From: an uncultured Pelagibacteraceae bacterium
GTDB taxonomy: Bacteria > Pseudomonadota > Alphaproteobacteria > Pelagibacterales > Pelagibacteraceae
DNA: 64,000 nt
NCBI GenBank assembly: GCA_902628275.1
Contig: CACOMI010000003.1
Location: forward strand, 62,001-126,000
Direction: 5' to 3'
Part shown: piece by piece, positions 7,932 through 17,768 of the stretch
How positions within the stretch are numbered: position 1 is the stretch's first letter
Layout of the letters: each line of letters starts with the position of its first letter
Translations under genes and position numbers: made by a program
The notes under the pieces: generated by a model
Database searches by the model: none
Told to the model about the DNA's origin: nothing
What the model saw: only the letters and a program-made list of their open reading frames with translations

Positions 7932-7959
7932 AATATAAAAGTAATTAGAACAGATTCAA
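7932..7959 (-). promoter_or_regulatory. Likely sigma-70 promoter of ssrA
   Basis: On the minus strand TTGAAT (7959-7954) and TATATT (7937-7932) are separated by 16 nt, which puts the start near 7925. That is the first base of the GUUGG hairpin that opens the tmRNA acceptor segment. The match between predicted start and RNA boundary supports both calls. Confidence 0.6.
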
Positions 7960-7967
7960 CAACAATC

Positions 7968-8915
7968 ATGAAATTAACCAAAGAACAACAAGAAGAAATA
8001 AAAAATCAACAATCGCAAAGCAATCTAACAAAAAGAGTTACTGTCCCTGAACTCGAAAAAATCCTATATGAAGCAATCCCAGCTTTAGACCATGGCTTTG
8101 TAAGAGTAGTTGACTATATGGGTGATGATACATCCATAGTTCAATCAGCTAGAGTATCATATGGGAAAGGTACTAAACAAGTTTCAACCGATAAAGGTTT
8201 AATAAAATATTTGATGAGACATTGGCACAGTACTCCGTTTGAAATGTGTGAAATCAAATACCATGTGAAACTACCAATATTCATTGCTAGACAATGGATC
8301 AGACATAGGACAGCAAATGTAAATGAATACTCCGCAAGATATTCAATTCTAGATAAAGAATTTTATTTACCATCGCAAGAAAATTTAGCTGCTCAATCAA
8401 CTAGTAACCGACAGGGTAGAGGAGATGTTTTAGAAGGAAAACAGGCAGAGGAAGTTTTGGAACTTTTAAAAAGTGATGCAGAGAGAACTTATGATAATTA
8501 TGAGACTATGCTTAATGAAAGGTATGATGGATCGACTATTGATGAAAATAAAAAAGGTTTAGCAAGGGAACTTGCAAGAATGAATTTAACGTTAAACACT
8601 TATACCCAATGGTATTGGAAAACTGATTTATTAAACTTAATGAATTTTTTAAGATTAAGAGCTGATAGTCATGCTCAATATGAAATTAGAGTTTATGCCG
8701 ACATAATGCTGGATACTGTAAAAAAATGGGTTCCTATAACTTATGATGCTTTTATGGATTATAGAGTTGGTGGAACGGAGGTTTCTGCAAAAGGAAAATT
8801 AATTATTCAAAAAATTATTAAAAATGAAAACGTTGATGTTGAAAGTTCTGGTTTGTCAAAAAGAGAGTGGAATGAATTAATGACTGCTTTTGATCTTAAA
8901 GATAAGTTGATTTAA
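7968..8915 (+). CDS. thyX: Flavin-dependent thymidylate synthase
   Basis: Makes dTMP from dUMP using methylenetetrahydrofolate and FAD/NADPH, replacing ThyA. The 315 residues include the ThyX motif [11 protein letters not shown] (R112, H113, R114, S122) preceded by RQWI, and the conserved [20 protein letters not shown] and [11 protein letters not shown] blocks. The frame stays open upstream to 7845, but that extension is read across the tmRNA acceptor segment and is rejected. The ATG at 7968 ([10 protein letters not shown]) matches where alphaproteobacterial ThyX proteins begin. It is divergent from ssrA and convergent with mrp, whose 3' end overlaps it by 20 nt. Confidence 0.95.
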   Translation: MKLTKEQQEEIKNQQSQSNLTKRVTVPELEKILYEAIPALDHGFVRVVDYMGDDTSIVQSARVSYGKGTKQVSTDKGLIKYLMRHWHSTPFEMCEIKYHVKLPIFIARQWIRHRTANVNEYSARYSILDKEFYLPSQENLAAQSTSNRQGRGDVLEGKQAEEVLELLKSDAERTYDNYETMLNERYDGSTIDENKKGLARELARMNLTLNTYTQWYWKTDLLNLMNFLRLRADSHAQYEIRVYADIMLDTVKKWVPITYDAFMDYRVGGTEVSAKGKLIIQKIIKNENVDVESSGLSKREWNELMTAFDLKDKLI

Positions 8916-9720
8916 TTATTTCAGCAAAATTAATATATATTTTTGAAATTTCATGTTGAGGATTTGACTCGACTAATGGTATTCCTTCGTCACTAGTTTT
9001 TCCAACCTCAGGGTTTATTGGTATTTCACCTAAAAATTCTTTTTGAAATTCTTCAGCTGTTTTTTTAACACCACCTTCTCCAAAAATTTTATATTTTTTA
9101 CCATCATCTGCAATAAAATAACTCATATTGTCTACTAGTCCTAAAATTTTTACTCCTAGTTTATCAAACATTCTAATGCCTCTTTTTACGTCTAGAAGAG
9201 CTACCTCTTGAGGTGTGGAAACTATTATTGCACCATCCATTTTAATTTCTTGTGAAAAGGTTAATTGAGTGTCACCTGTTCCTGGCGGCATATCAACAAT
9301 TATAAAATCTAAATCTTTCCAATTAACTTTTTGAGTGAAAGTTTTAATTGCACTTGTTACCATAGGACCTCGCCATATCATTGGTGTTTGTTGATCTGTT
9401 AAAAAACCAATAGACATACATTGAACGTTGTATTTTATTATTGGATCTAATTTTTGACCATCACTTTTAGGTTTTTCGTTTATATCAAACATTTTGGGTA
9501 TTGACGGTCCATAAATATCAGCGTCTAGAAGACCAACTTTACATCCAATTTTTTTAAGTGCTATTGCAAGATTCGTTGCAAAAGTAGATTTTCCAACCCC
9601 ACCTTTTGCACTTGAGATAGCTATTGTAAATTTTGTTCCAAGTATTGGATTTTTTGTGAATTTTTTTGGCTTTAGCTTCTCTTTGATTGCGGCAGTTAGC
9701 TCAGGGTTTTTATCACTCAT
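8896..9720 (-). CDS. mrp: Mrp/ApbC-type iron-sulfur carrier ATPase
   Basis: ParA/MinD-superfamily P-loop ATPase thought to carry and deliver Fe-S clusters. The deviant Walker A is clear ([11 protein letters not shown]), followed by [21 protein letters not shown] and [12 protein letters not shown]. Two oddities: the N-terminal DUF59/MIP18 domain is absent, leaving only a short lead, and the C-terminal CxxC that often follows NMSYF is replaced ([13 protein letters not shown]), so cluster bridging by those cysteines is not possible here. I chose the start at 9720 (MSDKNPEL), preceded by GATAGG. An upstream in-frame ATG at 9771 would add 17 residues and abut hflK with no room for promoters. Confidence 0.88.
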   Translation of the reverse strand: MSDKNPELTAAIKEKLKPKKFTKNPILGTKFTIAISSAKGGVGKSTFATNLAIALKKIGCKVGLLDADIYGPSIPKMFDINEKPKSDGQKLDPIIKYNVQCMSIGFLTDQQTPMIWRGPMVTSAIKTFTQKVNWKDLDFIIVDMPPGTGDTQLTFSQEIKMDGAIIVSTPQEVALLDVKRGIRMFDKLGVKILGLVDNMSYFIADDGKKYKIFGEGGVKKTAEEFQKEFLGEIPINPEVGKTSDEGIPLVESNPQHEISKIYINFAEIIKSTYL

Positions 9721-9734
9721 GAACCTATCATTAC

Positions 9735-9762
9735 TTGTTTTTTCCAATAAAGACACTATATA
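9735..9762 (+). promoter_or_regulatory. Possible promoter for hflK operon
   Basis: TTGTTT at 9735-9740 and TATATA at 9757-9762 with a 16-nt spacer predict a start near 9769, only about 3 nt before the hflK ATG. If correct, the hflK mRNA is nearly leaderless. The score is modest in such AT-rich DNA. Confidence 0.4.
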
Positions 9763-9771
9763 AGTTCGCAT

Positions 9772-10878
9772 ATGTCAGATGATTTCAAAGGAAGAGGTGG
9801 AAGCCCGTGGGGAACTCCTCCAGGCGGAGGAAGTGGTGGTAATGGCTCAGGAAGAGGTCCAACTCCTCCTAATATTGATGAGATTATAAAAGATATACAG
9901 AATAAGATTAATAGATTCTTACCAGGAGGTAAATCTTCAGGAGGTAAATCGATAAGTTTGATATTATTAGTTCTTGCATTTATTTGGTTAGCTAGCGGTC
10001 TTTATAGAGTGCTTCCAGATGAACAAGGTGTAGTTCTAAGATTTGGTAAGTTTGTTAAAACGACTCAACCAGGTTTAAATTATCATATACCTTTTCCAGT
10101 AGAAACTGTTCAAACACCCAAGGTTACAAAAGTAAATAGAATGGACATAGGATTTAGGTCTGAGAGAGATAGTGGTTTTTCAACAGGTGGTGGTGTTGCA
10201 GATGTACCACAAGAGAGTTTGATGTTAACTGGCGATGAAAATATAGTTAATATAGATTTTTCTGTTTTCTGGGTAATTAAAGACGCAGGAAATTTTTTAT
10301 TCAAAATTCAAGATCCTGAGGGAACTGTTAAGGCTGCAGCAGAAACTGCAATGAGAGAAGTAATTGCAAAAAGTGCTATTCAACCAATATTAACTGAGGG
10401 AAGATCCAAAATCGAAGTTGAAACACAAGCTATAATTCAAACTATTTTAGATGATTATGAAAGTGGGATTCAGATTACACAAGTACAAACCCAAAAAGCC
10501 GATCCTCCAGATCAGGTTATTGATGCGTTTAGAGATGTGCAGGCAGCGAGAGCAGATATGGAAAGATCAAAAAACGAGGCTGAAGCGTATGCAAATGATG
10601 TAATTCCGAGAGCTCGGGGAGAAGCACAAAAAATTTTACAGGCAGCTGAAGCATACAAAAAAGAAGTTGTAGCTAAAGCGGAAGGTGAGGCAAGTAGATT
10701 TATTGCAATTTATAGTGAATATAAAAATGCTAAAGCAGTTACTCAAGAAAGAATGTATTTGGAGACTATGGAAAAAGTATTAGCTGACATAGATAAAGTA
10801 ATTATAGAAAAAAATGCAGGATCAGGTGTAGTTCCTTATTTGCCATTACCTGAATTAAAAAAGAAAGCGACAAATTAA
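9772..10878 (+). CDS. hflK: HflK, membrane protease regulator subunit
   Basis: SPFH/band-7 protein that with HflC forms a large inner-membrane assembly around the FtsH protease and controls its access to membrane substrates. The 368 residues begin with the Gly/Pro/Asn-rich cytoplasmic stretch typical of HflK. A single membrane anchor follows around residues 61-80 (ISLILLVLAFIWLASGLYRV). Then comes the band-7 domain (DEQGVVLRFGKF, GLNYHIPFPVETVQTP) and a long coiled coil rich in Ala, Glu and Lys (residues about 255-320). It is first gene of hflK-hflC-DUF2065-degP-miaA, with 1 nt between hflK and hflC. Confidence 0.93.
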   Translation: MSDDFKGRGGSPWGTPPGGGSGGNGSGRGPTPPNIDEIIKDIQNKINRFLPGGKSSGGKSISLILLVLAFIWLASGLYRVLPDEQGVVLRFGKFVKTTQPGLNYHIPFPVETVQTPKVTKVNRMDIGFRSERDSGFSTGGGVADVPQESLMLTGDENIVNIDFSVFWVIKDAGNFLFKIQDPEGTVKAAAETAMREVIAKSAIQPILTEGRSKIEVETQAIIQTILDDYESGIQITQVQTQKADPPDQVIDAFRDVQAARADMERSKNEAEAYANDVIPRARGEAQKILQAAEAYKKEVVAKAEGEASRFIAIYSEYKNAKAVTQERMYLETMEKVLADIDKVIIEKNAGSGVVPYLPLPELKKKATN

Positions 10879-10879
10879 A

Positions 10880-11752
10880 ATGAAAGCTGGAAAAATAATA
10901 GCTGGTTTATTAGTTGCAATTGGCGTTGTAGCCTATTTATCTATTATAATTGTGAAAGAAGTTAACCAAGCTATTATACTTCAATTTGGTGATCCAAAAA
11001 GAATAATAATGAAGCCAGGATTAAACTTTAAAATCCCCTTTATTCAAAATGTTGTTTACTTAGACAAAAGAATTTTAAATTTAGATGCTCCACCAGAAGA
11101 AGTTATTGCATCAGATCAAAAACGTTTAATTGTTGATGCATTTGCAAGATTTAAGATTGTAGACCCACTAAAGTTCTACATTTCGGTTGGAAATGAGAGA
11201 GTAGCTAGATCGAGACTATCTACAATTATTAACTCAAGAATTAGAAATGTATTAGGTCAAGAAGAATTACAAACTTTATTATCTAAAGATAGATCAAAGC
11301 AGATGGCATTGATTAAAGAGGGTGTTAATAATGAAGCACAAAATTTTGGGATTAATATAGTTGATGTAAGAATTAAAAGAGCAGACCTTCCTCAAGCAAA
11401 CAGTGATGCAATTTACAGAAGAATGCAAACTGAAAGGGAGAGAGAGGCAAAAGAATTTAGAGCAAAAGGAGCAGAAATGGCTGTAACAATAACATCAACT
11501 GCAGACAAAGAAGTTACGGTAATTTTAGCGGATGCTCAAAAACAGTCTGAGATCATGAAAGGTGAAGGTGATGGTGAAAGAAACAAAATATTTGCAGAAG
11601 CCTTTGGACAAGACCCAGAATTTTTTGCTTTCTATAGAGCAATGCAAGCATATGAAAAGGCTTTAATTGGTGGTGAAACTTCATTAATCTTATCTCCTGA
11701 TAGTGAATTTTTTAAATTTTTTGGAAATATAAAACCTGAAATCCAACAATAA
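10880..11752 (+). CDS. hflC: HflC, membrane protease regulator subunit
   Basis: Partner of HflK in the FtsH-associated band-7 complex. An N-terminal anchor (residues 4-25, KIIAGLLVAIGVVAYLSIII) precedes the band-7 domain (VNQAIILQFGDPKRI, PGLNFKIPFIQNVVYLDKRI). An Ala/Glu-rich helical region with EREREAKEFRAKGAEMA follows. The end has the family's EFFAFYRAMQAYEKAL and SPDSEFFKFF segments. At 290 residues it is close to other alphaproteobacterial HflC proteins. It is separated from hflK by 1 nt and from the DUF2065 gene by 7 nt. Confidence 0.94.
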   Translation: MKAGKIIAGLLVAIGVVAYLSIIIVKEVNQAIILQFGDPKRIIMKPGLNFKIPFIQNVVYLDKRILNLDAPPEEVIASDQKRLIVDAFARFKIVDPLKFYISVGNERVARSRLSTIINSRIRNVLGQEELQTLLSKDRSKQMALIKEGVNNEAQNFGINIVDVRIKRADLPQANSDAIYRRMQTEREREAKEFRAKGAEMAVTITSTADKEVTVILADAQKQSEIMKGEGDGERNKIFAEAFGQDPEFFAFYRAMQAYEKALIGGETSLILSPDSEFFKFFGNIKPEIQQ

Positions 11753-11759
11753 TTTTTTA

Positions 11760-11945
11760 ATGCGTGAGCTAGTTATAGCTTTTGGTCTTTTCTTATTTAT
11801 TGAAGGAATTTTATACGCCTTATTTCCAGCAAAAATGAAAAGTATGTTAAAAAAATTAGAACTTGTTAAAGTTAGTGAACTTAGGGCAGTAGGACTTATT
11901 TTTACATTAATAGGTTTTATAATAATTTATTACATCAAGAGCTAG
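11760..11945 (+). CDS. DUF2065 (YjeT-type) small membrane protein
   Basis: A 61-residue protein with two hydrophobic helices (residues about 5-22 and 41-59) joined by a basic loop (PAKMKSMLKKLE). The FGLFLFIEGILYALFP and RAVGLIFTLIGF pattern is that of DUF2065, a family often found beside hflK/hflC in proteobacteria. Function is unknown; its place between hflC and degP suggests a role with membrane protein quality control. It starts 7 nt after hflC and ends 1 nt before degP. Confidence 0.85.
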   Translation: MRELVIAFGLFLFIEGILYALFPAKMKSMLKKLELVKVSELRAVGLIFTLIGFIIIYYIKS

Positions 11946-11946
11946 A

Positions 11947-13362
11947 ATGGAAAAGATTAAACTTATAATTCTGACAATAATTTTATCATTCACATTTTCA
12001 TTAAATGTAAGCTCTAAACCAGTTCCTACTTCCTTTGCGGATCTTGCCGAAAAATTAATGCCATCTGTAGTTAATATTTCTACTTCAACTACAATTGTAA
12101 CAAACACCAATCCATTTCCCTTCCAGTTTCCTCCAGGATCTCCTTTTGAAGATATGTTTAAAGAATTTGGGACGCCTCAAGAAAGACAATCAGCTGCATT
12201 AGGTTCAGGTTTTATAATTGATGAAAATGGAATCGTAGTTACAAATAATCATGTAATCCAAGATGCCGATGACATTATTGTAAGGGTATACGGAGATCAG
12301 GAATTTAAAGCAAAAGTTTTAGGTGCGGACCCCCTCATGGATATTGCTGTTTTGCAATTAGAGACAGATGAAAAATTTATTCCAGTGGCTTTTGGAGACT
12401 CTGATAAAGCAAGAATTGGGGATTGGGTTTTAGCTATTGGAAATCCTTTTGGTCTAGGAGGCACTGTAACTGCCGGAATTATTTCAGCAAGAAATAGATC
12501 TATAGGTTTATCGAGATATGAAGATTTTATACAGACAGATGCTTCGATAAATTCAGGAAATTCTGGAGGTCCTCTATTTGATATGCAGGGAAATGTTGTT
12601 GGTATAAACACAGCTATACTTGGTAGAAGTGGAAACGTAGGAATAGGATTTTCTATTCCATCAAATAGTGCACAAAGAGTTATCAAACAACTCATAGAAT
12701 TTGGTGAGACAAAAAGAGGGTGGCTAGGTGTTAGAATCCAAGATGTAACTAAAGAAATTGCTGATGTTGAAAAATTAGATAAAGCAAGAGGAGCATTAGT
12801 TGCTAGTGTTGCCGAAAATAGTCCTTCAGAAAAAGCAGGAATACAAGCAGGCGATATTATTTTAGAATTTAATGGAGAAAAAATAAATCAAATGAAAGAA
12901 CTTCCAACAATTGTTGCAAGAACTGAAGTTGGAAAGAAAGTTGAAGTTAAAATATGGAGAAATAAAAAAGAAATTATTAAAGATGTTATTTTAGGAAGAT
13001 TAGAAACTTCAGATGATTTTAAAATAAGTAAAAATCAAGAGTCGGAAAATCAAAGTGATGAAGAAATCATTGAAAGTTTAAGAATAGCAGTAAGACCTTT
13101 AACCAAAGAAGATATCAAAAATAGAAAATTACCCAATCAAACTACAGGACTTGTAATAACTAAAATTGCAAACAATAGTCCCATAGTTAATTCAATAGAA
13201 GTTAATAGTATAATTATTGAGGCTCAAAAGAAAAAAATTATATCAGCCGAAGATTTAATAAATATTACTAAAGAAGTTCAAAATTCTAATCAGAAAACAA
13301 TTTTGCTTGCTATCTATAATAATCAAAATCAAAGAAGATATATTGGCGTTAAGTTAGATTGA
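11947..13362 (+). CDS. degP: DegP/DegQ-type periplasmic serine protease (HtrA)
   Basis: Periplasmic protease/chaperone that removes misfolded envelope proteins. An N-terminal signal peptide (residues 1-23, a long Ile/Leu-rich core ending in VSSKP) leads into a trypsin-like domain with catalytic His102 (TNNHVI), Asp132 (MDIAVL) and Ser206 (GNSGGPL). Two PDZ regions follow: one beginning near RGWLGVRIQD and containing EKAGIQAGDIILEFNG, and a more diverged C-terminal one. The 471 residues match the Do family. The gene follows the DUF2065 gene after 1 nt and its TGA ends 2 nt before the miaA ATG, so all five genes are probably co-transcribed. Confidence 0.95.
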   Translation: MEKIKLIILTIILSFTFSLNVSSKPVPTSFADLAEKLMPSVVNISTSTTIVTNTNPFPFQFPPGSPFEDMFKEFGTPQERQSAALGSGFIIDENGIVVTNNHVIQDADDIIVRVYGDQEFKAKVLGADPLMDIAVLQLETDEKFIPVAFGDSDKARIGDWVLAIGNPFGLGGTVTAGIISARNRSIGLSRYEDFIQTDASINSGNSGGPLFDMQGNVVGINTAILGRSGNVGIGFSIPSNSAQRVIKQLIEFGETKRGWLGVRIQDVTKEIADVEKLDKARGALVASVAENSPSEKAGIQAGDIILEFNGEKINQMKELPTIVARTEVGKKVEVKIWRNKKEIIKDVILGRLETSDDFKISKNQESENQSDEEIIESLRIAVRPLTKEDIKNRKLPNQTTGLVITKIANNSPIVNSIEVNSIIIEAQKKKIISAEDLINITKEVQNSNQKTILLAIYNNQNQRRYIGVKLD

Positions 13363-13364
13363 TC

Positions 13365-14273
13365 ATGGATTTAAAGTCCAAGATTATATTAATATCAGGA
13401 CCAACAGCTTCGGGGAAATCCGGTTTTGCAATTAAGGTTGCCAAAAGAGTTAATGGAGAAATTATTAATGCAGATAGTATGCAAGTATATAAACAACTTA
13501 AAATTTTATCAGCTAGACCAGATCCAAAACAATATCAAAAAATAAAACATCATTTATATGGATTTCATGATGTAACAAAAAACTTTTCTACAGGCGATTG
13601 GCTAAAGTTAGCAATCAAAAAGATTAAAGAAGTTCAAAAAAGAAAAAAAATTCCGATTCTTGTTGGTGGTACTGGTTTATACTTCAAAGCTCTAACTGAT
13701 GGTTTAGTTAAAATACCAACAATTTCATTAAAATTAAGACATCAAATTAGAAATTTACAAATAAAACTTGGACAAAAGAAATTTTATGAAAAACTTTTAA
13801 AATTAGATCCATCTTCAAAAGGAAAAATAAATTCTACTGACACTCAAAGATCTATCAGAGCATATGAAGTGAAAAAATTTACGAAAAAATCTCTTCATGA
13901 ATGGTTTAAAAACACAAAATCAAACTTCTTAGTAGGCGATTTTTTTAAAGTTTATATTGATTACTCTAGAAAAGAATTAATTGAGCGTATCAATCTACGA
14001 ACAGGAGAGATGATAGATAATGGAGCAATAAAAGAAGTAAAAAGTTTCTTAAAGCTCAGGGTAAGAAAAGACAAAAGTGCCAACAAAGCAATAGGGGTTA
14101 ATGAAATCAGGGAATATTTAAATAAACAAAATAATTTGAATGATACTAAAGAAAAAATAGCCATAAAAACCAGACAATACGCCAAAAGACAAAGCACTTG
14201 GGCCAGAGGCAATATGACGAGTTGGATGAAGTTGAAGCCACAAGAAATAAATAAATTTTTGAAAAAAATTTAA
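13365..14273 (+). CDS. miaA: tRNA dimethylallyltransferase
   Basis: Adds a dimethylallyl group to N6 of A37 in tRNAs that read UNN codons, aiding decoding accuracy. It has the P-loop GPTASGKS near residue 13, the DSMQVYKQL loop, GGTGLYFKALTDG and the basic C-terminal KTRQYAKRQSTW segment that ends MiaA proteins. The 302-residue length is normal. An in-frame TTG at 13359 overlapping the degP stop would add two residues; I prefer the ATG. It is last in the hflK operon, with 52 nt before ilvB. Confidence 0.95.
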   Translation: MDLKSKIILISGPTASGKSGFAIKVAKRVNGEIINADSMQVYKQLKILSARPDPKQYQKIKHHLYGFHDVTKNFSTGDWLKLAIKKIKEVQKRKKIPILVGGTGLYFKALTDGLVKIPTISLKLRHQIRNLQIKLGQKKFYEKLLKLDPSSKGKINSTDTQRSIRAYEVKKFTKKSLHEWFKNTKSNFLVGDFFKVYIDYSRKELIERINLRTGEMIDNGAIKEVKSFLKLRVRKDKSANKAIGVNEIREYLNKQNNLNDTKEKIAIKTRQYAKRQSTWARGNMTSWMKLKPQEINKFLKKI

Positions 14274-14325
14274 AATTTTCATTCTTAAACTTGACCAATG
14301 AGTACAACTTCAGCTAGATTGCCTA

Positions 14326-16092
14326 ATGCCAAAATTATTAACTGGTGCAGAAATTGTATTTAAATGTCTTGAAGACCAAAAGGTAGAACATATCTTTGGT
14401 TATCCTGGTGGTGCAGTTTTACCGATTTATGATGAACTAAAAAATCATCCTTTCATAAAACATATTTTAGTAAGACACGAACAAGGCGCAGGTCATGCAG
14501 CCGAAGGTTATGCGAGATCGTCTGGAAAACCAGGAGTAGTTTTAGTTACATCAGGCCCTGGAGCCACCAATGTTGTTACAGCTTTAACAGATGCTTATAT
14601 GGACTCGGTTCCATTAGTTTGCATTTCTGGTCAAGTTCCAACGCATTTAATTGGAACAGACGCTTTTCAGGAATGTGATACTACAGGAATTACAAGACCT
14701 TGTACGAAACATAATTGGTTAGTTAAGGATATAAAAGATCTTTCAAAAGTTATTCATGAAGCTTTTAGAGTTGCAACAACAGGAAGACCTGGACCTGTTT
14801 TAATTGATATTCCTAAAGATATTCAGTTTGCAAAAACAAAATACAAAAAACCAAATAAAGAAAAAAAATTAAATGGAAAATCGCATAATAAATTTTCTCA
14901 AGATCAAATTGATGAATTAGTAAAATTATTAAATAAATCCAAAAAACCAATAATTTATAGTGGGGGAGGAGTTATTAACTCAGGTCCAAAAGCAAGTCAG
15001 GCTTTGAGAGACTTTGTTGAGCTGACTGGTTTTCCTATTACTTCAACACTTCAAGGCTTAGGTGCTTATCCTGGAGATGATAATCAATTTTTAGGAATGC
15101 TTGGTATGCATGGAACGTATGAAGCAAACAATGCTATGCATGATTGTGATTTACTAATTAATATTGGTGCTAGATTCGATGACCGTATTACTGGAAAAAT
15201 TGATGAATTTTCGCCTTATTCAAAAAAAGTTCATATTGACATTGACCCATCCTCAATTAATAAAATTATTAAAGTTGATCTCGCAATTGTAGGAGATGTA
15301 TCGAGTGTAATAAACAAAATAAACAAAACAATTACAAAAGTTAAAAATGGTCATAGCAAATCAAACAAATCAAATATTGCTAAATGGTGGGAACAAATTG
15401 AAAAATGGAGAGAAAAAAATTCTCTTAATTTTGTTAACAGCACAGAGAGTATTAAACCTCAATATGCTGTTCAAAGACTTTATGAATTAACTAAGGATAA
15501 AGATACTTATGTTACTACTGAGGTTGGACAACATCAAATGTGGGCCGCTCAGCACTATAAATTCAATAAACCAAATAGATGGATGACATCTGGCGGTTTA
15601 GGAACAATGGGGTATGGATTACCAGCAGCGGTTGGTGTACAAATTGCTCATCCTGAAAAATTAGTAATTGATATCGCAGGAGAAGCTTCAGTTTTAATGA
15701 CCATGCAAGAAATGTCTACTGCAGTTCAATATAATCTCCCTATAAAAATATTTATTCTAAATAATCAATATATGGGAATGGTAAGACAATGGCAGGAATT
15801 ATTACATGAAAAAAATTATTCTGAAAGTTATTCTGAAGCATTACCAGACTTTTTGAAAATGGCAGACGCATATGGATGTAAAGGAATTAAAATAGATAAT
15901 CCAGACGATCTAGATATTAAAATCCAAGAAATGATCGATTATGATGGACCAGTTATATTCGATTGCCATGTTGATCCCAATGAAAATTGTTTCCCAATGA
16001 TACCATCTGGAAAACCTCATAACCAAATGATCTTAGGTCCAAATGAGCAAAAGGAAAATAAAATTAAAGGAAAAGGCAAAGCCTTAGTATAA
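14326..16092 (+). CDS. ilvB: Acetolactate synthase large subunit
   Basis: TPP-dependent catalytic subunit that condenses pyruvate with pyruvate or 2-oxobutyrate, the first common step of valine, leucine and isoleucine synthesis. The catalytic glutamate lies in [17 protein letters not shown]. The family's [26 protein letters not shown] and [15 protein letters not shown] motifs are present. In the TPP/Mg motif, the usual GDG or GDA is GEA (AGEASVLM...NNQYMG), so the metal-binding aspartate is glutamate. The 588 residues are normal. ilvN follows after 5 nt. A TTGACC (14291) / TAGATT (14315) pair upstream is a possible promoter but would start at the ATG. Confidence 0.95.
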   Translation: MPKLLTGAEIVFKCLEDQKVEHIFGYPGGAVLPIYDELKNHPFIKHILVRHEQGAGHAAEGYARSSGKPGVVLVTSGPGATNVVTALTDAYMDSVPLVCISGQVPTHLIGTDAFQECDTTGITRPCTKHNWLVKDIKDLSKVIHEAFRVATTGRPGPVLIDIPKDIQFAKTKYKKPNKEKKLNGKSHNKFSQDQIDELVKLLNKSKKPIIYSGGGVINSGPKASQALRDFVELTGFPITSTLQGLGAYPGDDNQFLGMLGMHGTYEANNAMHDCDLLINIGARFDDRITGKIDEFSPYSKKVHIDIDPSSINKIIKVDLAIVGDVSSVINKINKTITKVKNGHSKSNKSNIAKWWEQIEKWREKNSLNFVNSTESIKPQYAVQRLYELTKDKDTYVTTEVGQHQMWAAQHYKFNKPNRWMTSGGLGTMGYGLPAAVGVQIAHPEKLVIDIAGEASVLMTMQEMSTAVQYNLPIKIFILNNQYMGMVRQWQELLHEKNYSESYSEALPDFLKMADAYGCKGIKIDNPDDLDIKIQEMIDYDGPVIFDCHVDPNENCFPMIPSGKPHNQMILGPNEQKENKIKGKGKALV

Positions 16093-16097
16093 TCACA

Positions 16098-16646
16098 ATG
16101 CCTAAATCAAAATCAGCTTATAGCATACCAACAAAGAAACAAAAACCAGATACATATATTTTTGTAGTTTGGGTAGATAATGAGGCTGGAGTTCTTGCAA
16201 GAGTTGTTGGTCTCTTCTCTGGGCGAGGATATAATATCGAGTCTTTAGCTGTTGCTGAGGTTGACGCAATTAAAAATATTTCAAGAATAACAATTGTTAC
16301 AACTGGAACACCTCAAGTAATTGATCAAATAAAACTTCAATTAACTAAATTAGTACCTGTTCATAAAGTTGCAGAATTTAACAGAGAAGATAAGGATGTA
16401 ATATTTAAGGAAATGGCTTTGTTTAAAGTTGCAGGAAAAAGAAATAAAATTGAAAAATGCTTAAATGCTTGTAAAAAATTTAATCCCATAATATTAGATG
16501 AAACAAAAAATTCAGCAGTAATTCAAATCACTGCTCTTAGAAGAGAGATAGATGTAATGAATAAAAAATTAAAGCCTTTGGGACTTATAAGTACTTCGAG
16601 AACAGGGGCAGTAGCTATGACTAGAGGTGCTAAAATATTTAATTAA
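16098..16646 (+). CDS. ilvN: Acetolactate synthase regulatory (small) subunit
   Basis: Small subunit that stimulates the catalytic chain and binds feedback-inhibiting valine. The N-terminal ACT domain is clear (VDNEAGVLARVVGLFSGRGY, then NIESLAVAEVD). A C-terminal domain follows, with KVAEFNREDKDVI and TGAVAMTRG near the end. The 182 residues match the longer IlvN/IlvH form common in Alphaproteobacteria. It lies 5 nt after ilvB and 17 nt before ilvC. Confidence 0.94.
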   Translation: MPKSKSAYSIPTKKQKPDTYIFVVWVDNEAGVLARVVGLFSGRGYNIESLAVAEVDAIKNISRITIVTTGTPQVIDQIKLQLTKLVPVHKVAEFNREDKDVIFKEMALFKVAGKRNKIEKCLNACKKFNPIILDETKNSAVIQITALRREIDVMNKKLKPLGLISTSRTGAVAMTRGAKIFN

Positions 16647-16650
16647 TTTA

Positions 16651-17686
<1,036 letters not shown>

Positions 17687-17768
17687 ATTTTTATAAGAAA
17701 ATTATTACTACTATAATTCTATTATTTCACTTATACTTTTTTAAATAAATTTAAAAACGAGGGTTAAA

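Noticed and set aside
7845-7967. N-terminal extension of thyX open back to 7845
   Set aside because: The extension is read across the tmRNA acceptor segment and its promoter; ThyX homology begins at MKLTKEQ (7968).
14298-14366. 22-codon frame overlapping the ilvB start, possible leader peptide
   Set aside because: It has no run of Leu, Val or Ile codons, no attenuator hairpin follows, and it overlaps a strongly supported gene; likely chance.
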